A stretch of DNA of 64,000 nucleotides from Xanthomonas hortorum (GCF_024339125.1 NZ_CP101417.1:3855001-3919000), one strand, 5' to 3'; counted from the first letter of the stretch, positions 1 to 9,194 are shown. Numbers and translations are program-made. The notes: generated by a model not told the origin, from the sequence alone.

Positions 1-217
1 GGCTTACCGGCTGGTCGCCGATGCGGCCGACGCTCACGTTCGGCAACGAAGGCAATTGATTGGCGCCGGCCGGAGCGGGCGCCGCAGCGGGAGCGGCGGC
101 CTGGGCCATCGCCGGCAAGGCGGCAGGTGCGGCGGCGGCCAGCAGCGGGCAGCTCATCACCAGCAGGATCAGGATCAGGCGCAGGCTGCGCCCCCAGCGA
201 TTCCAACGACTGAACAT
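1..217 (-). CDS. fliP: Flagellar type III export protein FliP, N-terminal part (runs off left edge)
   Basis: FliP is an inner-membrane subunit of the flagellar type III export gate (FliPQR). Only the first 72 codons are inside the window. The visible part begins with a basic stretch (MFSRWNRWGRSLR), a hydrophobic signal-peptide segment (LILILLVMSC), an Ala/Pro-rich linker and the start of the mature region (LPNVSVGRIGDQPVS). The cleavable signal peptide is typical of FliP. The ATG lies one base after the fliO stop codon, so translation is probably coupled. The identification rests on the N-terminal features plus the fliL-M-N-O-P gene order; the conserved membrane helices lie outside the window. 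Confidence 0.88.
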   Translation of the reverse strand, partial: MFSRWNRWGRSLRLILILLVMSCPLLAAAAPAALPAMAQAAAPAAAPAPAGANQLPSLPNVSVGRIGDQPVS

Positions 218-218
218 G

Positions 219-626
219 TCACGGGTCCTTGCGCAGCTTCTGTGCCAGCAGCTGGGCGAAATTGGGGAGTTGCTTGAAGTTGGGCAGGGTGGGGGCCGGC
301 ATGGGCGGTAGCGGTTCGGGCAAGGTGTGCAAGGTGCTGATGCCGCCGGCGGTGACGCCGAGCAACAACTGCTGGCCGTTCACCTCCACCACCACCACGC
401 GTTCCTTGGCACCCACCGCCAGGCTGGTCACCACACGCAGGCCTTCGGTATTGCGGAAACCGCTGCCGGGCAGGCGCTTGAGCAACCAGCCCAGGCCGAC
501 GATCAGCGCGAGCACCAGCAGCAATGCAAAGACCGCGCCAAACAGGCTGGGCGAGGACGGTGCCTGCGCGCCGACCTGGCTGGCCTTGGCCGCGACTGGC
601 GCGGCAGTGGCCAGCAAGCCGATCAC
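219..626 (-). CDS. fliO: Flagellar biosynthetic protein FliO
   Basis: FliO is a small bitopic membrane protein that assists assembly of the FliP/FliR export gate. The 135-residue product has a short N-terminal segment, one transmembrane helix at about residues 30-50 (FGAVFALLLVLALIVGLGWL) and a cytoplasmic region with the FliO-type pattern RVVTSLAVGAKERVVVVEV. I chose the GTG at 626 because it overlaps the fliN stop codon (GTGA) and gives a normal length; an open frame extends further upstream but only through fliN in another frame. It lies between fliN and fliP in the usual order. The Pro-rich C-terminal tail is poorly conserved in this family. Confidence 0.9.
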   Translation of the reverse strand: MIGLLATAAPVAAKASQVGAQAPSSPSLFGAVFALLLVLALIVGLGWLLKRLPGSGFRNTEGLRVVTSLAVGAKERVVVVEVNGQQLLLGVTAGGISTLHTLPEPLPPMPAPTLPNFKQLPNFAQLLAQKLRKDP

Positions 627-961
627 CGCAGCCTCCGGATCCGTTCGCTGGGGCTGACCACGTCGGTCAAACGGATGCCGAAGCGGTCGTTGATGACGAC
701 CACTTCGCCATGCGCGATCAAGGTGCCGTTGACGTACACGTCCAGCGGCTCGCCGGCGCCGCGTTCCAGTTCCACCACCGAGCCCTGGTTGAGCTGCAGC
801 AGGTTGCGGATCGGGATGCGCGCGCGGCCCACTTCCAGCGACAGCGTCACCGGCACGTCCAGGATGACGTCCAGGTTGAGGTCGGTGGCGTTGAGGTCGC
901 GCTCGGGCTGCAGGCTGTCGAAGGTGGCGGGCGCGGCGTCGAGGATGTCGGAGTTGATCAT
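623..961 (-). CDS. fliN: Flagellar motor switch protein FliN
   Basis: FliN forms the lower part of the cytoplasmic C-ring and takes part in switching and export-substrate docking. The 112-residue product carries the SpoA/FliN domain in its C-terminal 80 residues, with the recognisable core VPVTLSLEVGRARIPIRNLL, then LNQGSVVELERGAGEPLDVYVNG and NDRFGIRLTDVVSPSERI. The start ATG (MINSDILDAA) overlaps the fliM stop by four bases (ATGA), and its own stop overlaps the GTG of fliO, so fliM-N-O are translationally coupled. Length and order are standard for the short FliN form of proteobacteria. Confidence 0.96.
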   Translation of the reverse strand: MINSDILDAAPATFDSLQPERDLNATDLNLDVILDVPVTLSLEVGRARIPIRNLLQLNQGSVVELERGAGEPLDVYVNGTLIAHGEVVVINDRFGIRLTDVVSPSERIRRLR

Positions 962-1971
962 TTGCTGGGGTCCTGGGATGGAACGGCACGCGGGGCTTGC
1001 ACGCCGGGCGGGCGTACGGCGGTGATCTTGACGGCGTTGTTGCCATTGGAAACGCCGAATTCGCCGGTGAACAACGGGATTTCTTCCACGCACAGCGGCA
1101 CCTGTGCAGGCAGGTCGATCGGCAGGATGTCGCCGATTTTCAAACCGGTGAGCTGGCGCAGACTCATGCGCTTGCTGGCCAGCACGCTGGACAGGGTGAC
1201 CTCGGCAGTGTCCAGCTGCTCGCGCAGCATCACGTTCCAGGAATCGTCGCGGTCGTTGCGGTCGCTCTGGATGCCGGCATCGAGCAATTCGCGGATCGGC
1301 TCCAGCATCGAATACGGCAGGGTGATGTGGATCTCGCCGCCGCCGCCTTCCAGCTCCACATGGAAGCGGCACACCACCACGTACTCGCGCGGGGTGACGA
1401 TATTGGCGAAGTGCGGGTTGATCTCCGAGTTGATGTACTCGAAGTCCACTTCCATCACCGGCGCCCAGGCTTCCTTCAGATCGGCGAAGGTCTGCTTGAG
1501 CATCAACTGCACCACGCGCATCTCGGTGGCGGTGAATTCGCGACCTTCGATACGGGTGTGGTAACGGCCGTCGCCACCGAAGAAGTTGTCCACCACGGTG
1601 AACACCAGCGTGGGTTCGAACACGATCAGGCCGGTACCGCGCAGCGGTTTGAAGCGGATCAGGTTGAGGTTGGTCGGCACGTACAGCGAGTGCATGTACT
1701 CGTTGAACTTGACCAGGTCGATGCCGCGCACCGACAGGTCGGCCGAGCGCCGGATCAGGTTGAACAGGCCAATGCGCCACAGCCGCGCGAAGCGCTCGTT
1801 GACCATCTCCAGGGTCGGCATGCGCCCACGGATGATGCGGTCCTGGCTGGACAGATCGTACTGGCGCGCCTCGCCGGGCAACGGCTCCGGCTCGGTGTTG
1901 ACCACGCCCGAATCCACGCCATGCAGCAGGGCATCGATTTCGTCCTGGGAAAGCAGATCGCTGACGCTCAT
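958..1971 (-). CDS. fliM: Flagellar motor switch protein FliM
   Basis: FliM is the C-ring protein that binds phospho-CheY and sets rotation direction. The 337-residue product starts with the CheY-binding peptide pattern LLSQDEIDALLHG at residues 6-18, followed by the FliM middle domain (DRIIRGRMPTLEMVNERFAR onward) and a C-terminal SpoA-like domain ending near residue 320. Length fits the family. It follows fliL with a nine-base gap and overlaps fliN by four bases. Confidence 0.97.
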   Translation of the reverse strand: MSVSDLLSQDEIDALLHGVDSGVVNTEPEPLPGEARQYDLSSQDRIIRGRMPTLEMVNERFARLWRIGLFNLIRRSADLSVRGIDLVKFNEYMHSLYVPTNLNLIRFKPLRGTGLIVFEPTLVFTVVDNFFGGDGRYHTRIEGREFTATEMRVVQLMLKQTFADLKEAWAPVMEVDFEYINSEINPHFANIVTPREYVVVCRFHVELEGGGGEIHITLPYSMLEPIRELLDAGIQSDRNDRDDSWNVMLREQLDTAEVTLSSVLASKRMSLRQLTGLKIGDILPIDLPAQVPLCVEEIPLFTGEFGVSNGNNAVKITAVRPPGVQAPRAVPSQDPSK

Positions 1972-1980
1972 GGGCAGGCC

Positions 1981-2532
1981 TTACTGGGTAACGAAACTGG
2001 TGAACAGCAGTTCTTCGACGCACTTCTTGCCGGTCTCGCTGGTCATGACCTTCTGTGCTTCGACCAGGGCGGCTTTCTGCAGCTTCTGCTTGCCGACCAG
2101 GTCGGCCACGTCGGTGGCCTTGGTCTGCGACAGCAGCATCAGCAGATGCGCGCGGATGGCCGGGGCGTTCTCGGTGATGAGCTTGAGTTCTTCCGGGTCG
2201 CGGGTGACCAGCTGCACTTCGACCTGCAGGTACTGCGGGCCATCGCCGGGGTCTGCCAGATTGACCACGATCGCCGGGTCCATCGGGAAGTACTGGGCCG
2301 GCTTGGGCACTTCGGCGACCTTGGGCGCGGCGTGCTTGCCGCCTTTCTCATCGCCCTTGTGGCCGAAGAAGAACCAGGCGCCGCCGCCAGCGGCCGCAAG
2401 TACCACTACACCGATGGCGATCAGCAGGATGGACTTCTTGCCACCCTTCTTCTTTTCGCCTTTCTCGTCTTTGTCTTCGGTCTTCTTGGGTTTTTCGGCG
2501 GCTGCCACAGTCTGCTCCAGGGGAATGCTCAC
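1981..2532 (-). CDS. fliL: Flagellar basal-body-associated protein FliL
   Basis: FliL is a single-pass inner-membrane protein that sits beside the stator and supports torque. The product has a highly charged Lys/Glu cytoplasmic tail (residues 14-32), one transmembrane helix at about 34-56 (SILLIAIGVVVLAAAGGGAWFF) and a periplasmic domain with FliL features (YFPMDPAIVVNLAD, YLQVEVQLVTRDPEEL). The longest frame starts with GTG at 2532, but the sigma54 promoter at 2541-2556 would start transcription at about that position. An in-frame GTG at 2508, preceded by GGAG eight bases upstream, may be the true start and would give about 175 residues. First gene of the fliLMNOP operon. Confidence 0.92.
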   Translation of the reverse strand: MSIPLEQTVAAAEKPKKTEDKDEKGEKKKGGKKSILLIAIGVVVLAAAGGGAWFFFGHKGDEKGGKHAAPKVAEVPKPAQYFPMDPAIVVNLADPGDGPQYLQVEVQLVTRDPEELKLITENAPAIRAHLLMLLSQTKATDVADLVGKQKLQKAALVEAQKVMTSETGKKCVEELLFTSFVTQ

Positions 2533-2540
2533 CCTGTGGA

Positions 2541-2556
2541 TGCAATTGGCATGCCA
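2541..2556 (-). promoter_or_regulatory. Sigma54 promoter of the fliLMNOP operon
   Basis: Read on the minus strand the sequence is TGGCATGCCAATTGCA, with GG and GC at the -24/-12 spacing of the RpoN consensus TGGCAC-N5-TTGC. It lies directly upstream of fliL, and the predicted start site falls close to position 2530. FleQ and RpoN2, encoded at 25-28 kb, are the obvious activator and sigma factor. Confidence 0.8.
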
Positions 2557-2597
2557 AAACCGCGACGGTTTCCTGGCGCGGCCTGCGCGCTAATACG

Positions 2598-2628
2598 AAA
2601 AGCCCCGCAAGCCTTGCGCTGCGAGGGG
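2598..2628 (-). terminator. Rho-independent terminator after fliK
   Basis: On the minus strand a GC-rich stem (CCCCTCGCA pairing with TGCGGGG, one bulged base) is followed by CTTTTCG. It lies between the fliK stop and the sigma54 promoter of fliL, so it would end the fliEFGHIJK transcript and separate the two operons. Confidence 0.65.
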
Positions 2629-2697
2629 AGGCGGGCCGCGCGCGCATCATGCCGACGCGCGGTTTTCAGTCGCGCCGGGGGGATCCGGCGCAGTACT

Positions 2698-3999
2698 TCA
2701 GGCGTAGGCGTCCAGCAATCCACGCTGGCGTAACACCACCGACGGAATTCCGACGGGCGGGCTGTCGTCCAGGGTGAGGCCGTTGCCATCGCGCCCACTG
2801 CCGTTGCGGTTGCCGGCCTGGCCCTGCTGTTGCTGGCCCACATCGGCCTGGCCCAGCTGGAAGCCGTTCTGGCCGAGCATTTCGCGCAGCCGCGGCAGGC
2901 TTTGTTCCAGCGCCTGGCGCACCTCGGCGTTGGCCGAGGTGAAGCTGGCGCTGACCTTGTCGCCATCCAGATGCAGACGCACTTCGACCGGGCCCATCTC
3001 GTTCGGGGTCACCTTGATATGCGCATGGCCGATCTTCTGGTCGGCCAGCCAGCTCATACGCGCGCCGATGGCATCGTCGAAGTTGTCGCTGCCCATTTCC
3101 GGGGTCGGGGTGGGCGAGGCGCTGAACACCGGCGCCGGATCCTGCAGGCGACCGAGCGTGGCGGCCGTGGTAGTCGGCAATACGAACGCCGGGGCGTCCG
3201 GCGCTGCCGGGCTTGCGGAGTCGTCGGCGCTTGGGTCCAGTGCCTTGGTGGCCATGCTCATCAGCGCGGCTGTCTGGGCATCGCCGCTCAAGGCGGTGAC
3301 GGAAGTGGGCTTGGCGCCTGCGGCGGCAGCCGGTGCCAGTGCGCCCAACGAGGGCAGGGCGGTGCCGGTTGTTGCCGTTGCGGTAGGTGCGGCGGCATCG
3401 GTGGGCAGGGCGGTTGCACTCGCCGTGCCGCCCGCTGCCCCGGCCATGCTGGCGGTCAGGGCCGCTGCCGCGGCAGCCAGCACCTCACCACCGGGCAAGG
3501 CTTGCGCCAGCAGGCCCATGCCGAAACCGCCCAGACCTGGCGGTGGCCAGGTGGAATCGGTCGCGGTGGCGGCTTCAGCGGGTGCGTCTTCGCTGGCGGT
3601 CGCGGGTTTTGCGTTCTTGCCGGTCTTGGCGGTGCCTGCGGCAGAGCTACTCTCGGCTGTAGTTGATTCTTTGGGGGAGCCGGACTTGGCGGGCTTTGCA
3701 GCCTTGCTGTCGCCGTCCTGCGCACGCGGCCGTGCAGTGGCATCGCCGGCTGCATCGTCGCCGTTATCGTTGTCGTCGCGTTGCTTGTCGGACTGGCTGG
3801 GCTTGGGCGCGGTCTGCTTGGCCGGCACGCGCTCGGGCGCCTGCGGCGGGGCCTGGTTCGGCGTGTTGGCCGGATTGAGCATGCGCGCGAACTGGTCCTG
3901 GCCGGTGTCCGGCTCGGACGACGGGTCGCTATAGCTGGATTTCTTGCCGGTGCCGGCAAGCGCGCCAAGACCAGCGGCAAAAGCGGACAGGGGGTTCAT
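2698..3999 (-). CDS. fliK: Flagellar hook-length control protein FliK
   Basis: FliK is an exported molecular ruler that measures hook length and switches export specificity by contacting FlhB. The 433-residue product has a long low-complexity Ala/Pro/Thr/Lys region (residues about 20-290) and a C-terminal globular Flg_hook domain with the family pattern IKVTPNEMGPVEVRLHLDGD and TSANAEVRQALEQSLPRLRE, followed by a Gln/Gly-rich tail. The low-complexity middle is normal for FliK. Its start overlaps the fliJ stop by four bases and a terminator follows the gene, so it is last in the fliE-K operon. Confidence 0.94.
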   Translation of the reverse strand: MNPLSAFAAGLGALAGTGKKSSYSDPSSEPDTGQDQFARMLNPANTPNQAPPQAPERVPAKQTAPKPSQSDKQRDDNDNGDDAAGDATARPRAQDGDSKAAKPAKSGSPKESTTAESSSAAGTAKTGKNAKPATASEDAPAEAATATDSTWPPPGLGGFGMGLLAQALPGGEVLAAAAAALTASMAGAAGGTASATALPTDAAAPTATATTGTALPSLGALAPAAAAGAKPTSVTALSGDAQTAALMSMATKALDPSADDSASPAAPDAPAFVLPTTTAATLGRLQDPAPVFSASPTPTPEMGSDNFDDAIGARMSWLADQKIGHAHIKVTPNEMGPVEVRLHLDGDKVSASFTSANAEVRQALEQSLPRLREMLGQNGFQLGQADVGQQQQGQAGNRNGSGRDGNGLTLDDSPPVGIPSVVLRQRGLLDAYA

Positions 4000-4451
4000 G
4001 CGGATTCTCCGTGGGTGTCTTCGCTGCGGGCCAGGCGCGAGCGGCGCGCGCCGAGGTCGTCCATCTCACGCTGGTCGCGGCGTTCGATCACCTTGTTCTC
4101 CTGTGCGCGGTAGCTGGCCGCCAATTGCTCCAGCACCTGTTTTTCGCGGCTGGCCAGCAGCAGGCGGGTGCGTTCGGCCTCCACCTTGTTGCGGTTGCTT
4201 TCCACGGTCTGCGCCTGCTGCAGCACCGCGCTGTCGAGCCGGTCCAGGAAGGCGCGGCGGTTGGTCAACGCCGCGGCGCTGGTGCCGGCCATATGGCTGT
4301 TGGCGTATTCCTCGGCGTAGCGGCGCAGTTCTTCCAGACGCGACTGGTGCGTGTCCAGGGCGCGCTGACGCTCGGCCAGATCGCGCGCGACCTGGTCTTC
4401 CTGTTCCTGCGCGCGGCGCAACAGGGGGTCGATCCGTTTGGACTGCATCAT
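3996..4451 (-). CDS. fliJ: Flagellar export chaperone FliJ
   Basis: FliJ is a coiled-coil protein that binds the FliI ATPase ring and couples it to the export gate. The 151-residue product is almost entirely charged helix with heptad character (RRAQEQEDQVARDLAERQRA, ESNRNKVEAERTRLLLASRE), as expected for an ATPase-stalk homologue. The start ATG-ATG (MMQSKR) leaves three bases after the fliI stop; the second ATG is an equally good start. Small size, helix-only composition and position between fliI and fliK support the call. Confidence 0.94.
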   Translation of the reverse strand: MMQSKRIDPLLRRAQEQEDQVARDLAERQRALDTHQSRLEELRRYAEEYANSHMAGTSAAALTNRRAFLDRLDSAVLQQAQTVESNRNKVEAERTRLLLASREKQVLEQLAASYRAQENKVIERRDQREMDDLGARRSRLARSEDTHGESA

Positions 4452-4454
4452 GGA

Positions 4455-5837
4455 TTAGTTCTCGGGTTCGACCAGCCGCTGCAACGCGGACAGGCTGTCG
4501 GGCAGGTGGGCGGCCTTGTGGACGTCCTGTCCGAGGAATTCGACGATGTCCGGCCAACGCGCCAAGGCTTCGTCGGTGGCCGGGTCGCTGCCGCGCTGGT
4601 AGGCGCCGATGGCGATCAGGTCGCGGTTGGACGAATACGCCGAGAGCAGCCGCTTGAGCTTGCGGATGCGCAGGCGCCAGGTGTCGTCGGCGATGTCCTG
4701 CACCACACGGCTGACCGAGGATTCGACATCGATGGCCGGGTACAGGCCGCTGTCGGCAACCCGACGCGAGAGCAGGATGTGGCCGTCGAGAATGGCACGG
4801 GCGGCGTCGGCGATCGGGTCCTGCGGGTCGTCGCCTTCGGTCAGCACGGTGTAGAAGGCGGTGATCGAACCGCGCCCCTTGGCGCCGTTGCCGGCACGTT
4901 CCACCAGCGCCGGCAATTTGGCGAACACCGATGGCGGGTAGCCGCGGGTGGTCGGCGGCTCGCCCACCGACAGGCCGATCTCGCGCTGCGCCTGGGCGAA
5001 GCGGGTCAGCGAATCCATCAGCAGCAGCACGTTCAAACCCTGGTCGCGGAACCACTCGGCGATGGCAGTAGCGCGGTAGGCGCCGTGCAGACGCGCCAAC
5101 GGTGGGCGGTCGGCCGGGGCGGCCACCACCACGGCGCGGCGCAGGCCTTCTTCGCCGAGGGTGGTTTCGACGAAGTCGCGCACTTCGCGGCCACGTTCGC
5201 CGATCAGCCCGACCACGATCACGTCGGCCGAGGTGAAGCGGGTCATCATGCCGAGCAGTGTCGATTTACCGACGCCGGAGCCGGCGAACAGGCCCACACG
5301 CTGGCCGCGGCCGATCGGCAGCAGCGCGTTGATGGCGCGCACGCCGACGTCCAACGAGGTGGTGATGGGCTCGCGCGCCAGCGGGTTGATCGACACGCCG
5401 GCCATGCTGACGCTGCCTTCGCCGCGGATCGGGCCCTTGCCGTCGAGCGGGGTGCCGTCGCTGTCGATGACGCGGCCGAGCAGGCCTTCGCCCACTTCCA
5501 CGCCGCCGCGGCGCCGCGAGGGCACCACGCGCGCATTCGGCAGCAGGCCATGCAGTTCGGCGCTGGGCATCAGATAGGTGCGTTCGCCGGCAAAGCCGAC
5601 CACTTCGGCATCGACCCAGCCGCCGTCGACTTCGACCTTGCAGGTAGCGCCCATCGGCGCTTCGCAACCGGTGGCTTCCAGGGTCAGGCCGACCGCGCGA
5701 CGCAGGATGCCTTCGCGGATCAGGGTGCGGCCGGCAGTCGGCTCCAGCCCCAGCCCGCTCAGGCGCGTGGCCAGGCGCAGGTTGCGCGCATCCAGCCAAT
5801 CGGCCGGGGCTGGGGTGGCTGCCAACACGTCGCTCAC
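4455..5837 (-). CDS. fliI: Flagellum-specific ATP synthase-like export ATPase FliI
   Basis: FliI is the hexameric cytoplasmic ATPase that unloads substrates and chaperones at the flagellar export gate. The 460-residue product has an F1-like N-terminal barrel, a Walker A motif AGSGVGKST at about residues 185-193, a Walker B-type stretch ([12 protein letters not shown]) and the export-ATPase motif [18 protein letters not shown]. Length is as in other FliI proteins. It overlaps fliH by four bases and precedes fliJ, consistent with the FliH-FliI-FliJ complex. Confidence 0.97.
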   Translation of the reverse strand: MSDVLAATPAPADWLDARNLRLATRLSGLGLEPTAGRTLIREGILRRAVGLTLEATGCEAPMGATCKVEVDGGWVDAEVVGFAGERTYLMPSAELHGLLPNARVVPSRRRGGVEVGEGLLGRVIDSDGTPLDGKGPIRGEGSVSMAGVSINPLAREPITTSLDVGVRAINALLPIGRGQRVGLFAGSGVGKSTLLGMMTRFTSADVIVVGLIGERGREVRDFVETTLGEEGLRRAVVVAAPADRPPLARLHGAYRATAIAEWFRDQGLNVLLLMDSLTRFAQAQREIGLSVGEPPTTRGYPPSVFAKLPALVERAGNGAKGRGSITAFYTVLTEGDDPQDPIADAARAILDGHILLSRRVADSGLYPAIDVESSVSRVVQDIADDTWRLRIRKLKRLLSAYSSNRDLIAIGAYQRGSDPATDEALARWPDIVEFLGQDVHKAAHLPDSLSALQRLVEPEN

Positions 5838-6454
5838 AGGCCCGCTCCGGATTTGCGCATGACGGTCTCCAACGCGGCGCGCAGGCGCGCATCCAAGGTT
5901 CCATCCACGCGCACGCTTTCGGCATGCACGCGCAGGTCGCCACGGCTCAGGCTCAGGTCCGGGGCCACGCGGGTGGTGCTGCTGGGCGCCAGATGCGGCA
6001 GCAGCGCGGTGATGTCGTCCGGGTGCAGGCGCACCTCGACTTCGCGACCGGCACTGCCGACCGCGTCGATGGCTTCGTGCACCAGATCGGCCAGCAGCTG
6101 CGGTTCGACCTGGTAGGCACGCCCGACCAGGGAACCGGCGATGCGCACGGCCAGCTCGCCGAGCGCGCCGACCACTTCATTCTCCAGCCGCGCCAGCGGG
6201 CGGGTGAAGTTGTCCAGAATGCCGTCGATCTGCGCAGTCAACCGGCGCACCTCGGACTGGCCCTGGGCGAAGCCTTCGGCATGCCCACGCTCCAGACCTT
6301 CCTGACGGGCGGCGTCTTCGATGGCCTGGATCTCTTCCAGGGTCGGCGGGCGCAGCACCGGCTCATAGATCGCCGGGTCGTCGAATTCGGTTTCCGGCAG
6401 CGCCGGGGCCATGTGCAGGTCGGGGGCCAGCCAGCGGGTGACGATGTCGTTCAT
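5834..6454 (-). CDS. fliH: Flagellar assembly protein FliH
   Basis: FliH is the peripheral-stalk-like regulator that binds FliI and tethers it to the C-ring. The 206-residue product has an acidic N-terminal half, a central helix with the small-residue-rich pattern [20 protein letters not shown] (the GxxxG-like repeats typical of FliH) and a C-terminal domain resembling an ATP-synthase delta/b subunit ([22 protein letters not shown]). It overlaps both fliG and fliI by four bases. Confidence 0.94.
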   Translation of the reverse strand: MNDIVTRWLAPDLHMAPALPETEFDDPAIYEPVLRPPTLEEIQAIEDAARQEGLERGHAEGFAQGQSEVRRLTAQIDGILDNFTRPLARLENEVVGALGELAVRIAGSLVGRAYQVEPQLLADLVHEAIDAVGSAGREVEVRLHPDDITALLPHLAPSSTTRVAPDLSLSRGDLRVHAESVRVDGTLDARLRAALETVMRKSGAGL

Positions 6455-7461
6455 ACCATCGCCTCCGCACCGGCGCCGCCCAGGCTGATGGCACCTTCGT
6501 CAGCCAGGCGGCGGACGATGGTGAGGATTTCCTTCTGCGCCGCTTCCACGTCGGCCAGGCGTACCGGGCCACGCGCTTCCATGTCTTCGAGCAGGATTTC
6601 GGCGGCGCGCTGGGACATGTTGCGGGTGATCTTCTCGCGCACCTTGGTGTCGGCGCCGCGCAGGGCCAGGCCCAGGCGCTCGCCGGAGACTTCGCGCAGC
6701 AGCGTCTGCAGGCCGCGGTCGTCCAGGTCCACCAGGTTGTCGAACACGAACATCAGGTCCTGGATCTTGCTGGCCAGGTCGGCGTCGATCTTGCCGATCT
6801 CGCCCAGCACGCCCTGCTCGGGGCCGGTGTCCAGGAAGTTGAGGATATTGGCAGCGACCTTGATGCCGCCCACGTTGGACGACTTGAGGTTCTGGTTGCC
6901 GGAAAATTGGCGCTCCATGATGTCGTTGAGCTCGCTCAGCGCATTCGGCGGAATGCCGTCCAGCGTTGCGATGCGCAGCAGCACGTCGGCGCGGGTGCGC
7001 TCGGGCAGCAGCTTCAGCGCTTCAGCGGCCTGGTCGCTGTCCAGATGCGCCATGACGATGGCGATGATCTGCGGGTGTTCGTTGCGCACCAGATCGGCGA
7101 CCGCGCGCGGGTCCATCCACTTCAGGGTGTCCAGACCGGTCGTGTTGCGGCCGAGCAGGATGCGGTCGATCAGGCCACCGGCCTTGTCGGCGCCCAGCGC
7201 CTGGATCAGCACGTTGCGGATGTAGTCGTCGGCGCCCACGCCCAGCGAGGTCTTGCCGGCCAGTTCGCCGTTGAAGTCGTCCATCACCCGCTCGACCTGG
7301 TCGCGCGAGATGCCGGTCATCGTGGCCATGGCGATGCCGATCTTCTGCACCTCCTTGGGGTCCATATGCTTGAGCACTTCGGCGGCGTCGCTTTCCCCAA
7401 GCGACAGCAACAGCACGGCGGCGCGCTGTACTCCGGTCATCGGCGGTGTTTCAGGCTTCAC
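6451..7461 (-). CDS. fliG: Flagellar motor switch protein FliG
   Basis: FliG couples the C-ring to the stator ion flow and binds FliF and FliM. The 336-residue product shows the N-terminal FliF-binding domain (MTGVQRAAVLLLSLGESDAA), the middle domain with the EHPQ motif (RNEHPQIIAIVMAHL) and the C-terminal torque domain (MFVFDNLVDLDDRGLQTLLR) that carries the stator-facing charged helix. It overlaps the end of fliF by 11 bases. Confidence 0.97.
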   Translation of the reverse strand: MKPETPPMTGVQRAAVLLLSLGESDAAEVLKHMDPKEVQKIGIAMATMTGISRDQVERVMDDFNGELAGKTSLGVGADDYIRNVLIQALGADKAGGLIDRILLGRNTTGLDTLKWMDPRAVADLVRNEHPQIIAIVMAHLDSDQAAEALKLLPERTRADVLLRIATLDGIPPNALSELNDIMERQFSGNQNLKSSNVGGIKVAANILNFLDTGPEQGVLGEIGKIDADLASKIQDLMFVFDNLVDLDDRGLQTLLREVSGERLGLALRGADTKVREKITRNMSQRAAEILLEDMEARGPVRLADVEAAQKEILTIVRRLADEGAISLGGAGAEAMV

Positions 7462-9181
7462 TGGCGACCCATCCCTTTACGACTTGTGCGACACGTTTTG
7501 AATCGGCTTTGACGGCTTCGCGTGCGACCCGCATGCGTTCTTCGTAGGCGTCCGGCAGGGCGATCGGGACTTTCTTGTCCTGACCGAGCTGGGCGGTGTC
7601 TTCTTCCAGGCGCGGCATCAGGTCGTCGTCATCGACCATCCGCACATCCGCACTCTGCGGAGTGCCATCCTTGCCGCCCTTGCCTTGCTTGTCCTTGACC
7701 ACGGTCACGCCGGTGAGCTGACGCAGGGTGGGGCGCACCACACCGAACAGCAGTGCCAGCACCACCACCGCACCGACCAGCAGGCGCAGACCGTTCTGCA
7801 CGCGCGGGTCTTCCCACCACTTCGGGCCTTCTTCGCCGGCCACCGCTTCACGCACGAACGGGGCATTCATCACCGACACCGTGTCGCCACGGGCCGCGTC
7901 GAACCCCACGGCCTGCTTGACCAGGCCCTCGATGCGGGTGAGCTCGGCGGCGGTTAGCGGCTGCTCGACGATCTTGCCCTTGGCACCGGGGCGCGGCACG
8001 TTGTCCAGCAGCACCGCCACCGACACCCGCTTGATGCGGCCGGCCGGCTGACGGGTGTGTTGCAAGGTGCGGTCCAATTCGTAATTGCGGGTGGCGCTCT
8101 TGGAACTTTCGGTCGGCGCGGCAGGCGCGGCGGCCTGGCCATTGGCAGCGGCCGGTGTGCCCGGTGCGCCGGCAGTGGCGTTTGCTGCCGGGGCCGGCGG
8201 CTGGCCGGGGCTGTTGCTGGTGGCGCCCGGGGGACCTTGCGGGCCGGTGGCGCTGGTGCTGGTGTCGTTGATCTGCTCGCTGCGCAGCTTGGCCGGCTCG
8301 CCGTTGTAGAGTTCGCGGGCTTCTTCGACCACCGAGAAATCCATGTCCACGCTGACTTCCGGGTTGACCCGGCCGGCGCCGGTCATCGGCTCGAGCAGCT
8401 CGCGGATGCGCTGGTTGTAGGAGCTCTCCTGGCGACGCACCTGTTCGAACTGGGCGGCGTGCTGGGCGGCGTCGCTGTTGGGGTCGGCGATGGAGAGCAT
8501 GCGGCCGCTCTGGTCGACCACGGTCACGCGTTCGGGTGTCATGTCCGGGATGCTGGAGGCGACCAGGTTGACGATGGCGTCGACCTGATTGCGTTCCAGA
8601 CCCTGGCCGCCGCGCAGCTCCAGCACCACCGAGGCACTGGCCACATCACGCTGGCGGGTGAAGGCGCTAGGCTTGGGAATGGCCAGATGCACGCGGGCCT
8701 CGCGCACCGGGCGCAGGGTGCCGATGGTGCGCGACAATTCGGTTTCCAGGGCGTGCTGGTAACGGGCGTTTTCCACGAACTGGCTGACGCCGAAGCCGGG
8801 GTCTTTTTCCATCAGCTCGAAGCCGCCGCCGGTCTCTTTACCGGTCAGGCCGGAGCCGGCCAGCTTCAGGCGGGCATCGTACAAGCGGTCCTGCGGCACT
8901 GAGATGGCGCCGGTGTTCTGGTCGATCTTGTACGGGATCTGCGCGGTGCGCAGCAGGTCGGCCGCTTCGGCATTGCCCTTGTCGTCCAGGCCGGTGTACA
9001 GCGACTGATAGCCGGGTTTCTGCGACCAGTAGAACACCGCCAGACCGGCGCCCACCGCCAGGGCGATCATCGCCATCATGGTCAGTTTGCGGGTGATCTG
9101 CAGGCTGCGGACACGGTCGAACCATTGCCCGGCCTTTTCGGCGTTCTGGTTGATGTTTTCTTTGGAAATCGCGAGTGCCAT
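7451..9181 (-). CDS. fliF: Flagellar MS-ring protein FliF
   Basis: FliF oligomerises in the inner membrane to form the MS ring on which the motor and export apparatus assemble. The 576-residue product has an N-terminal transmembrane helix (MMAMIALAVGAGLAVFYWS, about residues 34-52), a periplasmic YscJ/FliF ring-building region (VREARVHLAIPKPSAFTRQR), a Pro/Ala-rich linker near 300-340, a second transmembrane helix (LRLLVGAVVVLALLFGVV, about 455-472) and a cytoplasmic C-terminus that binds FliG. The Ala/Pro linker is longer than in enteric homologues but normal for the family. Confidence 0.96.
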   Translation of the reverse strand: MALAISKENINQNAEKAGQWFDRVRSLQITRKLTMMAMIALAVGAGLAVFYWSQKPGYQSLYTGLDDKGNAEAADLLRTAQIPYKIDQNTGAISVPQDRLYDARLKLAGSGLTGKETGGGFELMEKDPGFGVSQFVENARYQHALETELSRTIGTLRPVREARVHLAIPKPSAFTRQRDVASASVVLELRGGQGLERNQVDAIVNLVASSIPDMTPERVTVVDQSGRMLSIADPNSDAAQHAAQFEQVRRQESSYNQRIRELLEPMTGAGRVNPEVSVDMDFSVVEEARELYNGEPAKLRSEQINDTSTSATGPQGPPGATSNSPGQPPAPAANATAGAPGTPAAANGQAAAPAAPTESSKSATRNYELDRTLQHTRQPAGRIKRVSVAVLLDNVPRPGAKGKIVEQPLTAAELTRIEGLVKQAVGFDAARGDTVSVMNAPFVREAVAGEEGPKWWEDPRVQNGLRLLVGAVVVLALLFGVVRPTLRQLTGVTVVKDKQGKGGKDGTPQSADVRMVDDDDLMPRLEEDTAQLGQDKKVPIALPDAYEERMRVAREAVKADSKRVAQVVKGWVASEA

Positions 9182-9194
9182 GTGTCGTTAACCC

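Noticed and set aside
997-2733. Long plus-strand open frame of 578 codons opposite fliM and fliL
   Set aside because: It is an antisense shadow in high-GC DNA: rich in His, Gln, Arg and Gly, no domain recognisable, and it runs across two well-supported genes and their operon junction.
4011-6116. 701-codon plus-strand open frame opposite fliJ, fliI and fliH
   Set aside because: Same shadow composition (His/Gln/Gly/Asp-rich) and no family features; fliH, fliI and fliJ on the other strand are certain.
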